Shown piece by piece: positions 1 through 5,524 of a DNA stretch of 8,519 nt; within the stretch, counting starts at the first letter, position 1, and the number at the start of each line of letters is the position of its first letter. Both the position numbers and the translations under genes were made by a program. The stretch is from CAZOHN01 sp964579325 (GTDB lineage Bacteria; Pseudomonadota; Alphaproteobacteria; Rhodobacterales; Rhodobacteraceae), in the NCBI GenBank assembly GCA_964579325.1, contig CAZOHN010000156.1:1-8519 (forward strand), in the 5' to 3' direction. Under the pieces are notes generated by a model that ran no database searches, was not told the origin of the DNA, and saw nothing but the letters and a program-made list of their open reading frames with translations.

Positions 1-33
1 CGCAACAAGGCGAAGCAGTACCGGCTGATATGA
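1..33 (+). CDS. 3' end of an unidentified upstream gene (partial)
   Basis: Frame 1 is open from the window edge and reads RNKAKQYRLI before a TGA at 31-33. That stop overlaps the ATG of the next gene at 30 as ATGA, the same overlap style seen at three other junctions in this window, which is the main reason to believe it is a real gene end. Ten residues are too few to name a family. From its place ahead of two sugar kinases and an aldolase it would belong to the same carbohydrate operon (inference). Confidence 0.45.
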   Translation, partial: RNKAKQYRLI

Positions 34-662
34 CCGAGGTGGTGGCATCCGAGGCTCTGGCCGAGCAACTTCTGGCGTTCGATCCCGGGCGGCGCGTGAT
101 CTGCGCCATCGCGGGCGCGCCCGCATCGGGCAAGTCGACGCTGGCGGAGGCGCTGGTCGAGCGTCTGAACGCGGCAGAGCACGCTTGCGCGGCGCTTCTT
201 CCGATGGACGGGTTCCACTATGACGACCTGCACCTCGTGCCGGCGGGGCTGCGTCCGCGCAAGGGCGCGCCCGAAACCTTCGACGTGGGTGGCCTGCGGC
301 ATCTGCTCCTTCGGCTGCGCGCGAACGAGGAGGAGACGGTGGCCGTGCCCGTCTTCGACCGCTCGATCGAGATCGCGCGCGCGGGCGCGCGGCTGATCCC
401 GCGCAGTGTGCGGATCATCGTGGCCGAAGGGAACTACCTGCTGCTTTCCCGCCCGCCTTGGGATGCCCTCCGACCGCTCTTCGACGTGACGGTGATGATC
501 GATGTTCCGGAGGTCGAGCTGCGGAAGCGGCTGCAGGCCCGTTGGGAGGGCTTCGGCCTGACCGAGGAAGAGATTGCCTGGAAGCTCGACGGCAACGATC
601 TGCCGAATGGCCACGTGGTGATCGCCGAAAGCGCGCCGGCAGACTACGCGATCCGGGCCTGA
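30..662 (+). CDS. P-loop sugar/nucleoside kinase, uridine kinase/phosphoribulokinase fold (FrcK-like)
   Basis: This is a 210-residue cytoplasmic ATP-dependent kinase. The Walker A loop GAPASGKST is at residues 29-37. PMDGFHYDD (58-66), RKGAPETFD (77-85) and PVFDR (107-111) follow; these are substrate-side motifs of the bacterial nucleoside/nucleotide kinase group related to uridine kinase, pantothenate kinase and FrcK of fructose ABC operons. A Walker B-like VAEGNYLLL is at 131-139, a basic lid LRKRLQARW at 164-172, and NDLPNGHVV at 189-197. Length is normal for the group, so the gene looks intact. The start is the ATG overlapping the upstream stop; no good ribosome site precedes it, which suggests translational coupling, and the frame stays open to the window edge, so a slightly earlier start cannot be excluded. 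The exact substrate (sugar, sugar alcohol or nucleoside) is unknown. Position beside an FGGY kinase and an aldolase points to a sugar. Confidence 0.85.
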   Translation: MTEVVASEALAEQLLAFDPGRRVICAIAGAPASGKSTLAEALVERLNAAEHACAALLPMDGFHYDDLHLVPAGLRPRKGAPETFDVGGLRHLLLRLRANEEETVAVPVFDRSIEIARAGARLIPRSVRIIVAEGNYLLLSRPPWDALRPLFDVTVMIDVPEVELRKRLQARWEGFGLTEEEIAWKLDGNDLPNGHVVIAESAPADYAIRA

Positions 663-665
663 GCT

Positions 666-2084
666 GTGCAGGGCAACGTCGCCGTCCTCGACATCGGCAA
701 GACGAACGTCAAGCTGAGTGTTGCAACATCGGACGGCAAGATACTGGAAACATTGAGTCACCCGAACGAGGTGAGGCCTGGTCCACCGTGGCGGCACCAT
801 GAGCTCGCGGGCCTTGGCGCATGGGTGATGGAGGGTATCGCGACGCTTGCGCGGCGCCATCCGATCGCGCATCTCGTGCCGGTCGGGCATGGATCGGGCG
901 GTGTGCTGGTTGGCGCCGACCCCGACGCACCGGGCGGAGGCGCGGCCCTGCCGATGCCGGACTACGAGGAACCCTGTCCGGCCGACGTCGACGCGGCCTA
1001 CCGGGCACAGGCCGGCAGTTTCTCCGACCGCGGCAGCGCGGTGATGATGGCCTCGACCCATGCCGCCCGGCAGCTTCTGAGGATGGAGTCCGAGGCACCC
1101 GAGGCCGTTGGGCGGGCGCGGTGGTACCTCAACGTCGCGCAGTACTGGGCCTGGTGGCTTGGCGGCGTCGCGGCGTCGGAATTCACTGCGATGGGCGCAC
1201 AGTCGCATTTCTGGAACGTCCCTGAACGCCGCTGGTCGCCGATCGTGGCCGCGCGCGGCTGGCAGCGGTTGATGCCGCCGTTCCGCGCGGCTTCCGACGC
1301 GCTCGGCCCGATCCGCCCGGAGCTGGCCCGGCGCCACGGTCTTGGCTCCAGCCTCGTGGTACATGCCGGAGCGCATGATTCAAGCGCGAACTTCTATCGC
1401 TATCATGCTGCGGGAATGCGGAATTTCACGCTGGTCTCGACGGGAACCTGGGTCGTCGCCCTGTCGCGCGAGGCGGACCTGTCGGGCCTGGACGAGGCGC
1501 GCGGTTGTACCATCAACGCCGATCCCTGGGGCAACCCGGTCGGCGGTGCGTTGACGATGGGCGGGCGCGCCTTCAGCGCTCTCGCCGGGCCGGCGACCGG
1601 ACTTGCGCGCCTCGACGCCCTGGCCGCGGTCGTCGGGCGTGGTACCCTGGCGCTTCCGTCCTTCGGCGAGGACGCCGGGCAGTTTCCCGGGGCGGCCGGA
1701 CGTGGCAGGATCGTCGGGGAACCCGTTGCGGACAATGAGGAACGCCTCGCACTTGCCCTGCTCCACGCAGCGCTCCTGACGGCGGCCTGCGTCACCACGC
1801 TGGGCGGTGGACGGCGGCTTGTGCTCGACGGCAGTTTCCTGCGCGATCCGCTCTATGCCCGGTTGGTCGCCGCGGTTCTTCCTGACCGCCCCGTGTCGCT
1901 TTCGCACGAGTCCTCGGGCGTTGCGGCCGGGGCGGCGCTGCATTCGGCAGACGCGGCCGGGAGACCGCCGGTGCCGATCGCGCTGGAAGACGTCCGGCCC
2001 GTGGACCTTCCCGGCCTTTCCGATTACGCAACGCGATGGGCGGCCCTCGCGCGCGCCCACGCCGCAACAGGAGAACCCCGATGA
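666..2084 (+). CDS. FGGY-family carbohydrate kinase (L-fuculokinase/rhamnulokinase-like)
   Basis: This 472-residue cytoplasmic kinase would phosphorylate a ketose or related sugar with ATP. The N-terminal phosphate-1 motif DIGKTNVK is at residues 9-16, so the GTG start three bases after the previous stop fits the family N-terminus. The likely catalytic base is Asp238 in HAGAHDSSAN, and STGTW (258-262) is the phosphate-2/adenosine strand typical of the rhamnulokinase and fuculokinase branch. Near the C-terminus, LDGSFLRDP (387-395) and SSGVAAGAAL (416-425) take the place of the usual nucleotide-binding signature. Length is normal. The GTG has no clear Shine-Dalgarno site, again suggesting coupling to the kinase upstream. 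Its TGA overlaps the aldolase ATG at 2081-2084. A ketose 1-phosphate product would be the natural substrate of that aldolase. The true sugar cannot be read from sequence; L-fuculose, D-ribulose and L-rhamnulose are all candidates. Confidence 0.85.
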   Translation: MQGNVAVLDIGKTNVKLSVATSDGKILETLSHPNEVRPGPPWRHHELAGLGAWVMEGIATLARRHPIAHLVPVGHGSGGVLVGADPDAPGGGAALPMPDYEEPCPADVDAAYRAQAGSFSDRGSAVMMASTHAARQLLRMESEAPEAVGRARWYLNVAQYWAWWLGGVAASEFTAMGAQSHFWNVPERRWSPIVAARGWQRLMPPFRAASDALGPIRPELARRHGLGSSLVVHAGAHDSSANFYRYHAAGMRNFTLVSTGTWVVALSREADLSGLDEARGCTINADPWGNPVGGALTMGGRAFSALAGPATGLARLDALAAVVGRGTLALPSFGEDAGQFPGAAGRGRIVGEPVADNEERLALALLHAALLTAACVTTLGGGRRLVLDGSFLRDPLYARLVAAVLPDRPVSLSHESSGVAAGAALHSADAAGRPPVPIALEDVRPVDLPGLSDYATRWAALARAHAATGEPR

Positions 2085-2767
2085 CCGATGCCGACCTGCG
2101 CCGCGAGATGGTCGCAACCTGCCGCAAGATGAATTCGAGTGGCATCAACCAGGGCACGTCGGGTAACCTGTCGGTGCGGGCGGGTGATCATTTCCTGATC
2201 ACGCCGTCGTCGCTGCCCTACGAGACGATGGAACCAGAAGACATCGTCGAGATGGCCTTCGACGGCTCCTATACCGGACGCCGCCCTTCGTCGGAATGGA
2301 GATTTCACCGCGATATCCTGAAGAACCGGCCCGATGTTGAAGTGGTCCTTCACTGCCATTCGATCTATGCCACGACGCTCGCCTGCCACCACAAGCCGCT
2401 TCCGGCATTTCATTACATGGTCGGCATCGCCGGCGGCACGACGATCCGCTGCGCACGCTACGCGACCTTCGGGACGCAGGAGCTATCAGAGGCGGCGCTC
2501 GAGGCGTTGGAGGGGCGGCTCGCCTGCCTTCTCGGTCAGCACGGGCAGATCAGCCTTGGCAAGACGATGGAAAGCGCGCTCTGGATGGCGACCGAGGTCG
2601 AGACCCTGTCGCGGCTCTATGTGCAGGCCCTCACTCTGGGCGACCCGCCGATCCTTTCGGACGAGGAGATGGACCGCGTCATCGGACAGATGCAGCGGAT
2701 GAGCTATGGCCTCGGCCCCGAACCCGAAGGCTCGAACGACGTCGCGCGTCCCCGCGCGCACGCGTGA
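2081..2767 (+). CDS. fucA: class II aldolase, L-fuculose-1-phosphate aldolase type
   Basis: This 228-residue zinc aldolase would cleave L-fuculose 1-phosphate or a similar ketose 1-phosphate (FucA is also known to accept D-ribulose 1-phosphate) to dihydroxyacetone phosphate and an aldehyde. Active-site residues fall almost in the register of E. coli FucA: Asn29 in GTSGNLS, Ser70-Ser71-Glu72 in PSSEWRFH, His91 and His93 in HCHS, Tyr112 in HYM, His154 in QHG and Tyr209 in SYG. The blocks GINQGTSGN, LITP, YATFGTQELSE and LSDEEMD also match that family. I chose the ATG at 2081 because ACAGGAG lies about 8-14 bases ahead and it overlaps the kinase stop (ATGA); an earlier in-frame ATG at 2036 would add 15 residues that read as the end of the kinase gene in another frame. 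The residues after about 212 extend beyond FucA and are Pro/Ala/Arg-rich. Related decarboxylases and 5-deoxyribulose or methylthioribulose phosphate aldolases share the fold, so the substrate is less sure than the family. Confidence 0.85.
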   Translation: MTDADLRREMVATCRKMNSSGINQGTSGNLSVRAGDHFLITPSSLPYETMEPEDIVEMAFDGSYTGRRPSSEWRFHRDILKNRPDVEVVLHCHSIYATTLACHHKPLPAFHYMVGIAGGTTIRCARYATFGTQELSEAALEALEGRLACLLGQHGQISLGKTMESALWMATEVETLSRLYVQALTLGDPPILSDEEMDRVIGQMQRMSYGLGPEPEGSNDVARPRAHA

Positions 2768-2805
2768 GCTCGCGGCCTCGCGCGACATCGCGACATCAAT
2801 CCGCT

Positions 2806-2832
2806 TTGACGGGGCGGTTCCTCTGCTAGCAT
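2806..2832 (+). promoter_or_regulatory. candidate sigma-70-type promoter of the lysR gene
   Basis: TTGACG at 2806-2811 matches the -35 consensus at five of six bases. TAGCAT at 2827-2832 matches the -10 at four of six. The 15-base spacer is shorter than the ideal 17, which lowers confidence. The -10 ends 7 bases before the A of the lysR ATG, so initiation would fall at or next to the start codon, and no Shine-Dalgarno site is visible between them. The 72-base gap from the aldolase stop otherwise holds GC-rich sequence and no T-tailed terminator. Confidence 0.45.
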
Positions 2833-2839
2833 CCCTGCC

Positions 2840-3769
2840 ATGAGGGAACTGACGCTCAGGCAGGTCGAGGTGGTACGCGCCGTGATGATCGCGGGCTCGA
2901 TCCAGGGCGCGGCGAACCTTCTCAACGTCTCTGCGCCTGGCATCAGCCGCCTGGTGAAGCACACCGAAGACGGGCTTGGGATTCGACTCTTCGAGCGGCG
3001 CGCTGGCGTGTTCGTGCCCGCGCCCGAGGCGCACGCGATCTTCGAGATGTTGAACCAGGTCTACCGGCAGGTCGAGAACCTGAACGCGGCGGTCACGTCG
3101 GTGCGGAAGGGCGGCGAGTTCGTGCTGTCCTTCGCCTCCGCCCCGTCCATCGCGCAGTTCATCGCGGCCCGCGCCATGCGCAGCATCCGCGCGCGGTTTC
3201 CCGACCTCATGGTGGACCTCGACATCCTCAAGATCGAGGAGACGCTCGACTACCTGCTGCTCGAACGTGGCGAGGTGGTGTTCATGTCCTCGCCAGTGGA
3301 GAACTCGGCTGTGGAATCGACCCCGCTCGTGCGCGGCCGGATCGTCGCCATCGTGCCCGAGGGGCATGAACTGGCGGCGCAGGACATCATTTCGGTGCAC
3401 GACCTGATGCGCTTTCCCTTCGTCGGCGTACACCCGGACGATCCCTACGGCGCAGCCCTCGGCCGGCCATTTCGCGACGCGGACCTCAAGCCGCGCCATA
3501 CGATGCGGGGCAGGTTCGCGCAGACAACCGTCAGCCTGGTGCGCCATGGCCTGGGTGTCGCGGTCATCGACGAGTTCTCGGTGGCCGAGGTCTACATGCC
3601 CGGGTTGATCCGCCGGCCGCTCAAGGAAGAGGCGTCGATCACGGCCTGGGTGGTGCAGAAGCGGGGCCGTCAGCTCTCGAGCTTCGCCGAGTTCACCATC
3701 GAGCGTTTTCGCCACGAGCTTACTCTCGCAACCTCGCGCGAGCAGTGGGACCCACCTGCGCAGAAGTAA
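2840..3769 (+). CDS. LysR-family transcriptional regulator
   Basis: This is a 309-residue regulator. A winged helix-turn-helix DNA-binding domain covers about residues 4-63 (LTLRQVEVVRAV, then AANLLNVSAPGISRLVKHTED as turn and recognition helix, then LGIRLFERR). A linker helix at about 64-90 is followed by a periplasmic-binding-protein-like effector domain from about 94 to 295. The N-terminal block resembles the NocR/OccR side of the family. Length is typical. LysR proteins usually act as tetramers at T-N11-A dyads and respond to a pathway metabolite. This gene lies 118 bases ahead of tctC on the same strand rather than in the usual divergent layout, with a T-N11-A dyad straddling its own stop codon. 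The likely target is the transporter/shikimate operon (inference); QsuR of Corynebacterium and QuiR of Listeria are known LysR regulators of shikimate/quinate genes. Control of the upstream fucA operon is a less favoured alternative. Confidence 0.9.
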   Translation: MRELTLRQVEVVRAVMIAGSIQGAANLLNVSAPGISRLVKHTEDGLGIRLFERRAGVFVPAPEAHAIFEMLNQVYRQVENLNAAVTSVRKGGEFVLSFASAPSIAQFIAARAMRSIRARFPDLMVDLDILKIEETLDYLLLERGEVVFMSSPVENSAVESTPLVRGRIVAIVPEGHELAAQDIISVHDLMRFPFVGVHPDDPYGAALGRPFRDADLKPRHTMRGRFAQTTVSLVRHGLGVAVIDEFSVAEVYMPGLIRRPLKEEASITAWVVQKRGRQLSSFAEFTIERFRHELTLATSREQWDPPAQK

Positions 3770-3779
3770 CTTTGAGTTA
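3767..3779. promoter_or_regulatory. candidate LysR box (T-N11-A dyad)
   Basis: TAACT-TTG-AGTTA is a perfect interrupted dyad of 5-base arms with the T-N11-A form expected for a LysR-type operator. It begins in the TAA stop codon of the lysR gene and lies about 110 bases ahead of tctC. Short dyads occur by chance, but this one sits in the only sizeable gap between the regulator and its probable target operon. Confidence 0.45.
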
Positions 3780-3802
3780 ATGAGGGGGTTAAATCGGTAT
3801 TT

Positions 3803-3814
3803 GCCGTTAACGGC
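3803..3814. promoter_or_regulatory. 12-base perfect palindrome, candidate operator
   Basis: GCCGTTAACGGC is identical to its reverse complement. It contains the third of three GTTAA words in this gap (3776-3780, 3788-3792, 3806-3810). It lies 73 bases ahead of the tctC start and 23 bases after the T-N11-A dyad, a layout compatible with recognition and activation sites of one regulator or with a second factor. No convincing -35/-10 pair could be placed around it. Confidence 0.35.
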
Positions 3815-3858
3815 TGGATGCGTCACAAGCGCTGCCATCCGACCCGGGAGGACAGGTC

Positions 3859-3894
3859 GTGCACATAGTGTCAGGGAGGACACCGACATGCTGA
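3859..3894 (+). other. possible 11-codon leader ORF ahead of tctC
   Basis: A GTG at 3859 stands 7 bases after GGGAGG (3846-3851) and opens a frame reading VHIVSGRTPTC before TGA at 3892-3894. That stop overlaps, as TGATG, the second in-frame methionine codon of tctC at 3894. GGGAGGACA occurs both here (3846-3854) and before tctC itself (3874-3882). Spacing is right for translation, but an ORF this short is easily fortuitous and no regulatory motif is visible in the peptide. Confidence 0.2.
3873..3880 (+). promoter_or_regulatory. ribosome binding site that sets the tctC start
   Basis: AGGGAGGA ends 7 bases before the ATG at 3888, ideal spacing, and about 13 bases before the ATG at 3894. It favours 3888 over the alternative methionine two codons later and over the far upstream in-frame ATG at 3780. 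Confidence 0.75.
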
Positions 3895-4883
3895 TGAAAT
3901 CCGTCATGGGGGCGCTCGTCGCGCTCGGCCTGGGAGCGATGCCCGCGCTGGCCGAATTCCCCGAAAAGGAGATACAGGGCATCATCCAGTGGGGGGCGGG
4001 CGGCTCGACCGATACCGTGTCGCGCGCGATCACACCGCACGCCGAGGCGGTCCTGGGCGGCAAGGTGGTGATGCAGAACATCACCGGCGGTGTCGGTGCG
4101 ATTGCACTGAACCAGGTCGCCAATGGGGATGCCGATGGCTATACGCTGCTGTTCGGCGCGGAAAACCCGCTGCTCTACAAGGTGATGGAACTTGGTGACA
4201 AGGACTACGCCGACTTCGTTCCGGTGAACATCATCGCGCGCGGCGTTCCGATCCTCGTAGCCCGGGCCGATGCGCCGTTCGACACCTTCCCCGAGATGGT
4301 GGCCTACGTGAACGCAAATCCGCGGATGGTCAAGTTCGGCTCGACCGGCCCCGGCGGCTTGCCGTCGGTCGTGACCGCAATGATCAACGCAAAGACCCCG
4401 CTCGACGTGACCTTCGTGCCCTATGACGGCGACGGCCCGGCGCTGACAGCGCTTCAGGGCGGAGCGATCGACGTGATGCCGGCGGTTCTGGGTGCGGCCA
4501 TCGAGGGTATCAAGGGCGGCACTATGAAGCCGATCGCCATGTTCGACCTCGAGCCCGCGCCCCAGCTCCCGGACGTGCCGACCATCGTCGCGACCAACCC
4601 CGAGTTCGCCGACGTGCTGCCCTGGGGGCCGTTCTTCGGTGTCTTCGTCAAGCAGGGCACGCCCGATGACATCGTGAGCAAACTGATCGCCGCCTATGCC
4701 GAGGCCACCACGCACCCCGACTTCGTGTCGCTGATCGACGGCCGTGGCTTCAAGATGCTGTCGCTTTCGGGAGATGAGGCGGCGTCCTTCCTGGCCGAGT
4801 GGCAATCGAACACGACCTGGCTGATCCACGAGGCCGGGCTGACCAAGGCCTCGCCCGAGGACTTTGGCATCCCCAAGCCCTGA
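3888..4883 (+). CDS. tctC: TTT-family periplasmic solute-binding protein (TctC-like)
   Basis: This 331-residue binding protein would capture a carboxylated substrate in the periplasm and deliver it to TctA/TctB. Residues 1-22 form a signal peptide: Lys4, a hydrophobic core, and ALA before Glu23 as the likely signal peptidase I site. The family loop that grips substrate carboxylates through ordered waters is QWGAGGSTD at 34-42, followed by TGGVGAIALNQVA (66-78) and DGYTLLFG (83-90). The second-lobe loop GSTGPGGLPS is at 151-160 and FVPYDGDGPALTALQGG at 176-192. Length is normal for TctC proteins. The ATG at 3888 was chosen for its ribosome site and because it opens a clean signal peptide; the 36 residues upstream in frame look non-coding. 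A hairpin terminator follows, so this gene may be expressed above tctB and tctA, as is common for binding proteins. Its substrate is inferred from linkage only: shikimate, 3-dehydroshikimate or quinate. Confidence 0.9.
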   Translation: MLMKSVMGALVALGLGAMPALAEFPEKEIQGIIQWGAGGSTDTVSRAITPHAEAVLGGKVVMQNITGGVGAIALNQVANGDADGYTLLFGAENPLLYKVMELGDKDYADFVPVNIIARGVPILVARADAPFDTFPEMVAYVNANPRMVKFGSTGPGGLPSVVTAMINAKTPLDVTFVPYDGDGPALTALQGGAIDVMPAVLGAAIEGIKGGTMKPIAMFDLEPAPQLPDVPTIVATNPEFADVLPWGPFFGVFVKQGTPDDIVSKLIAAYAEATTHPDFVSLIDGRGFKMLSLSGDEAASFLAEWQSNTTWLIHEAGLTKASPEDFGIPKP

Positions 4884-4903
4884 CAGACGAACCGGATTGC
4901 CCC

Positions 4904-4947
4904 GACACCGCCCCTTTCCTCGCAATCGGGGCGGTGTTCTTATTTCT
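4904..4947 (+). terminator. terminator/attenuator-like hairpin between tctC and tctB
   Basis: ACACCGCCCC (4905-4914) pairs perfectly with GGGGCGGTGT (4928-4937) around a 13-base loop, and G4904-T4938 can extend the stem. The 3' flank TTCTTATTTCT is T-rich but interrupted. It starts 21 bases after the tctC stop. Because tctB and tctA on the same strand must still be transcribed, partial termination or mRNA stabilisation of tctC is more likely than a full stop. Confidence 0.65.
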
Positions 4948-4992
4948 GACGACCGGGAGGGAGGAGCCGCCCGGAACCGCGTGACGGATCCT

Positions 4993-5000
4993 GGGAGGGA
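4993..5000 (+). promoter_or_regulatory. ribosome binding site that sets the tctB start
   Basis: GGGAGGGA ends 7 bases before the ATG at 5008. A second copy of GGGAGGGAG lies at 4955-4963 with no well-spaced start after it. This site selects 5008 over the in-frame ATG at 4864, which lies inside tctC. Confidence 0.75.
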
Positions 5001-5007
5001 GCAAGCG

Positions 5008-5523
5008 ATGCAGATGAAACCGCCGCGTCGGCCGGGTGAACTGGTGTTCAACCTCGCCATGGTTCTGGGCAGCCTGTTCCTGCTGTGGTCGGCCTACGGG
5101 ATCTCCGGGTTCGAGGCGCTGTCCGCCCCCGGAGCCGTGCCGATGGTGACGTCGGGGGTGATGCTTGTCTGCGCCGTTCTGGTGCTGTGGGAGACGTTGC
5201 AGAAGAACGCCACCACGGCGGAGAAGCTTGAGCGCGATATCCTTCCTTTGGCGGTCCTGGTGACCATTGCACTGGTTGCCTGCTATGCGCTCGTGCTGCG
5301 GTGGCTTGGTTTCCTGCCGACCTCGTTCCTGTTCCTGACCGTGATGATCCGATACCTCGCCCGGCGGAGCCTGGCCTGGTCCGCCTTCATTGCGCTCTGC
5401 ATCGTCGTCGTCGTCTGGCTGGTTTTCCGCATCGTGTTCACGGTACTGATGCCGCCGGGTCTGGTGCCCGAGGCCGAGATCATCGCCTGGTTCCGCAACC
5501 TGCTTGCCGGGAAGGGAACCTGA
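5008..5523 (+). CDS. tctB: TTT-family small membrane subunit (TctB-like)
   Basis: This 171-residue inner-membrane protein is the small, poorly conserved subunit of a tripartite tricarboxylate transporter. Hydrophobic segments lie at about 12-30, 41-62, 78-97, 100-115 and 121-147, in line with the four to five segments of the family. Features typical of TctB are the basic N-terminus (MKPPRRPGE), the LGFLPTSFLFL block at 100-110, and the C-terminal VFTVLMPPGLVP (143-154) before a short tail. The start has a strong ribosome site. Its stop is followed one base later by the tctA ATG, so the two membrane subunits are probably coupled. Sequence alone says nothing about substrate. Confidence 0.9.
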   Translation: MQMKPPRRPGELVFNLAMVLGSLFLLWSAYGISGFEALSAPGAVPMVTSGVMLVCAVLVLWETLQKNATTAEKLERDILPLAVLVTIALVACYALVLRWLGFLPTSFLFLTVMIRYLARRSLAWSAFIALCIVVVVWLVFRIVFTVLMPPGLVPEAEIIAWFRNLLAGKGT

Positions 5524-5524
5524 C

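Noticed and set aside
2781..2796. Tandem 8-base direct repeat CGCGACAT x2 in the fucA-lysR gap
   Set aside because: Only two units, made of CG-rich words common throughout this window, upstream of the promoter-like pair. No dyad symmetry or second occurrence supports a regulatory role.
2768..2805. Possible terminator at the end of the fucA operon
   Set aside because: Only short CGCG-type pairings can be drawn and there is no T-rich tail.
3780..3887. 36-residue N-terminal extension of TctC
   Set aside because: It would bury the signal peptide internally and run through the palindrome and operator-like region. The ATG at 3888 has a good ribosome site and gives a standard signal peptide.
2486..4123. 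A 545-codon open frame on the minus strand
   Set aside because: It spans parts of fucA, lysR, the regulatory gap and tctC, all of which have clear families on the + strand. Its residues show no recognisable domain and have shadow-frame composition.
4895..4937. Possible pseudoknot: GATTGC (4895-4900) can pair with GCAATC (4922-4927) in the loop of the terminator hairpin
   Set aside because: The loop strand directly abuts the second stem arm with no connecting bases to span the other helix, so the knot is sterically implausible. A 6-base match in this short interval can arise by chance.
4864..5007. 48-residue N-terminal extension of TctB from an upstream in-frame ATG
   Set aside because: It would start inside tctC, cross the terminator-like hairpin and put a polar stretch before the first membrane segment. 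The ATG at 5008 has a strong, well-spaced ribosome site.
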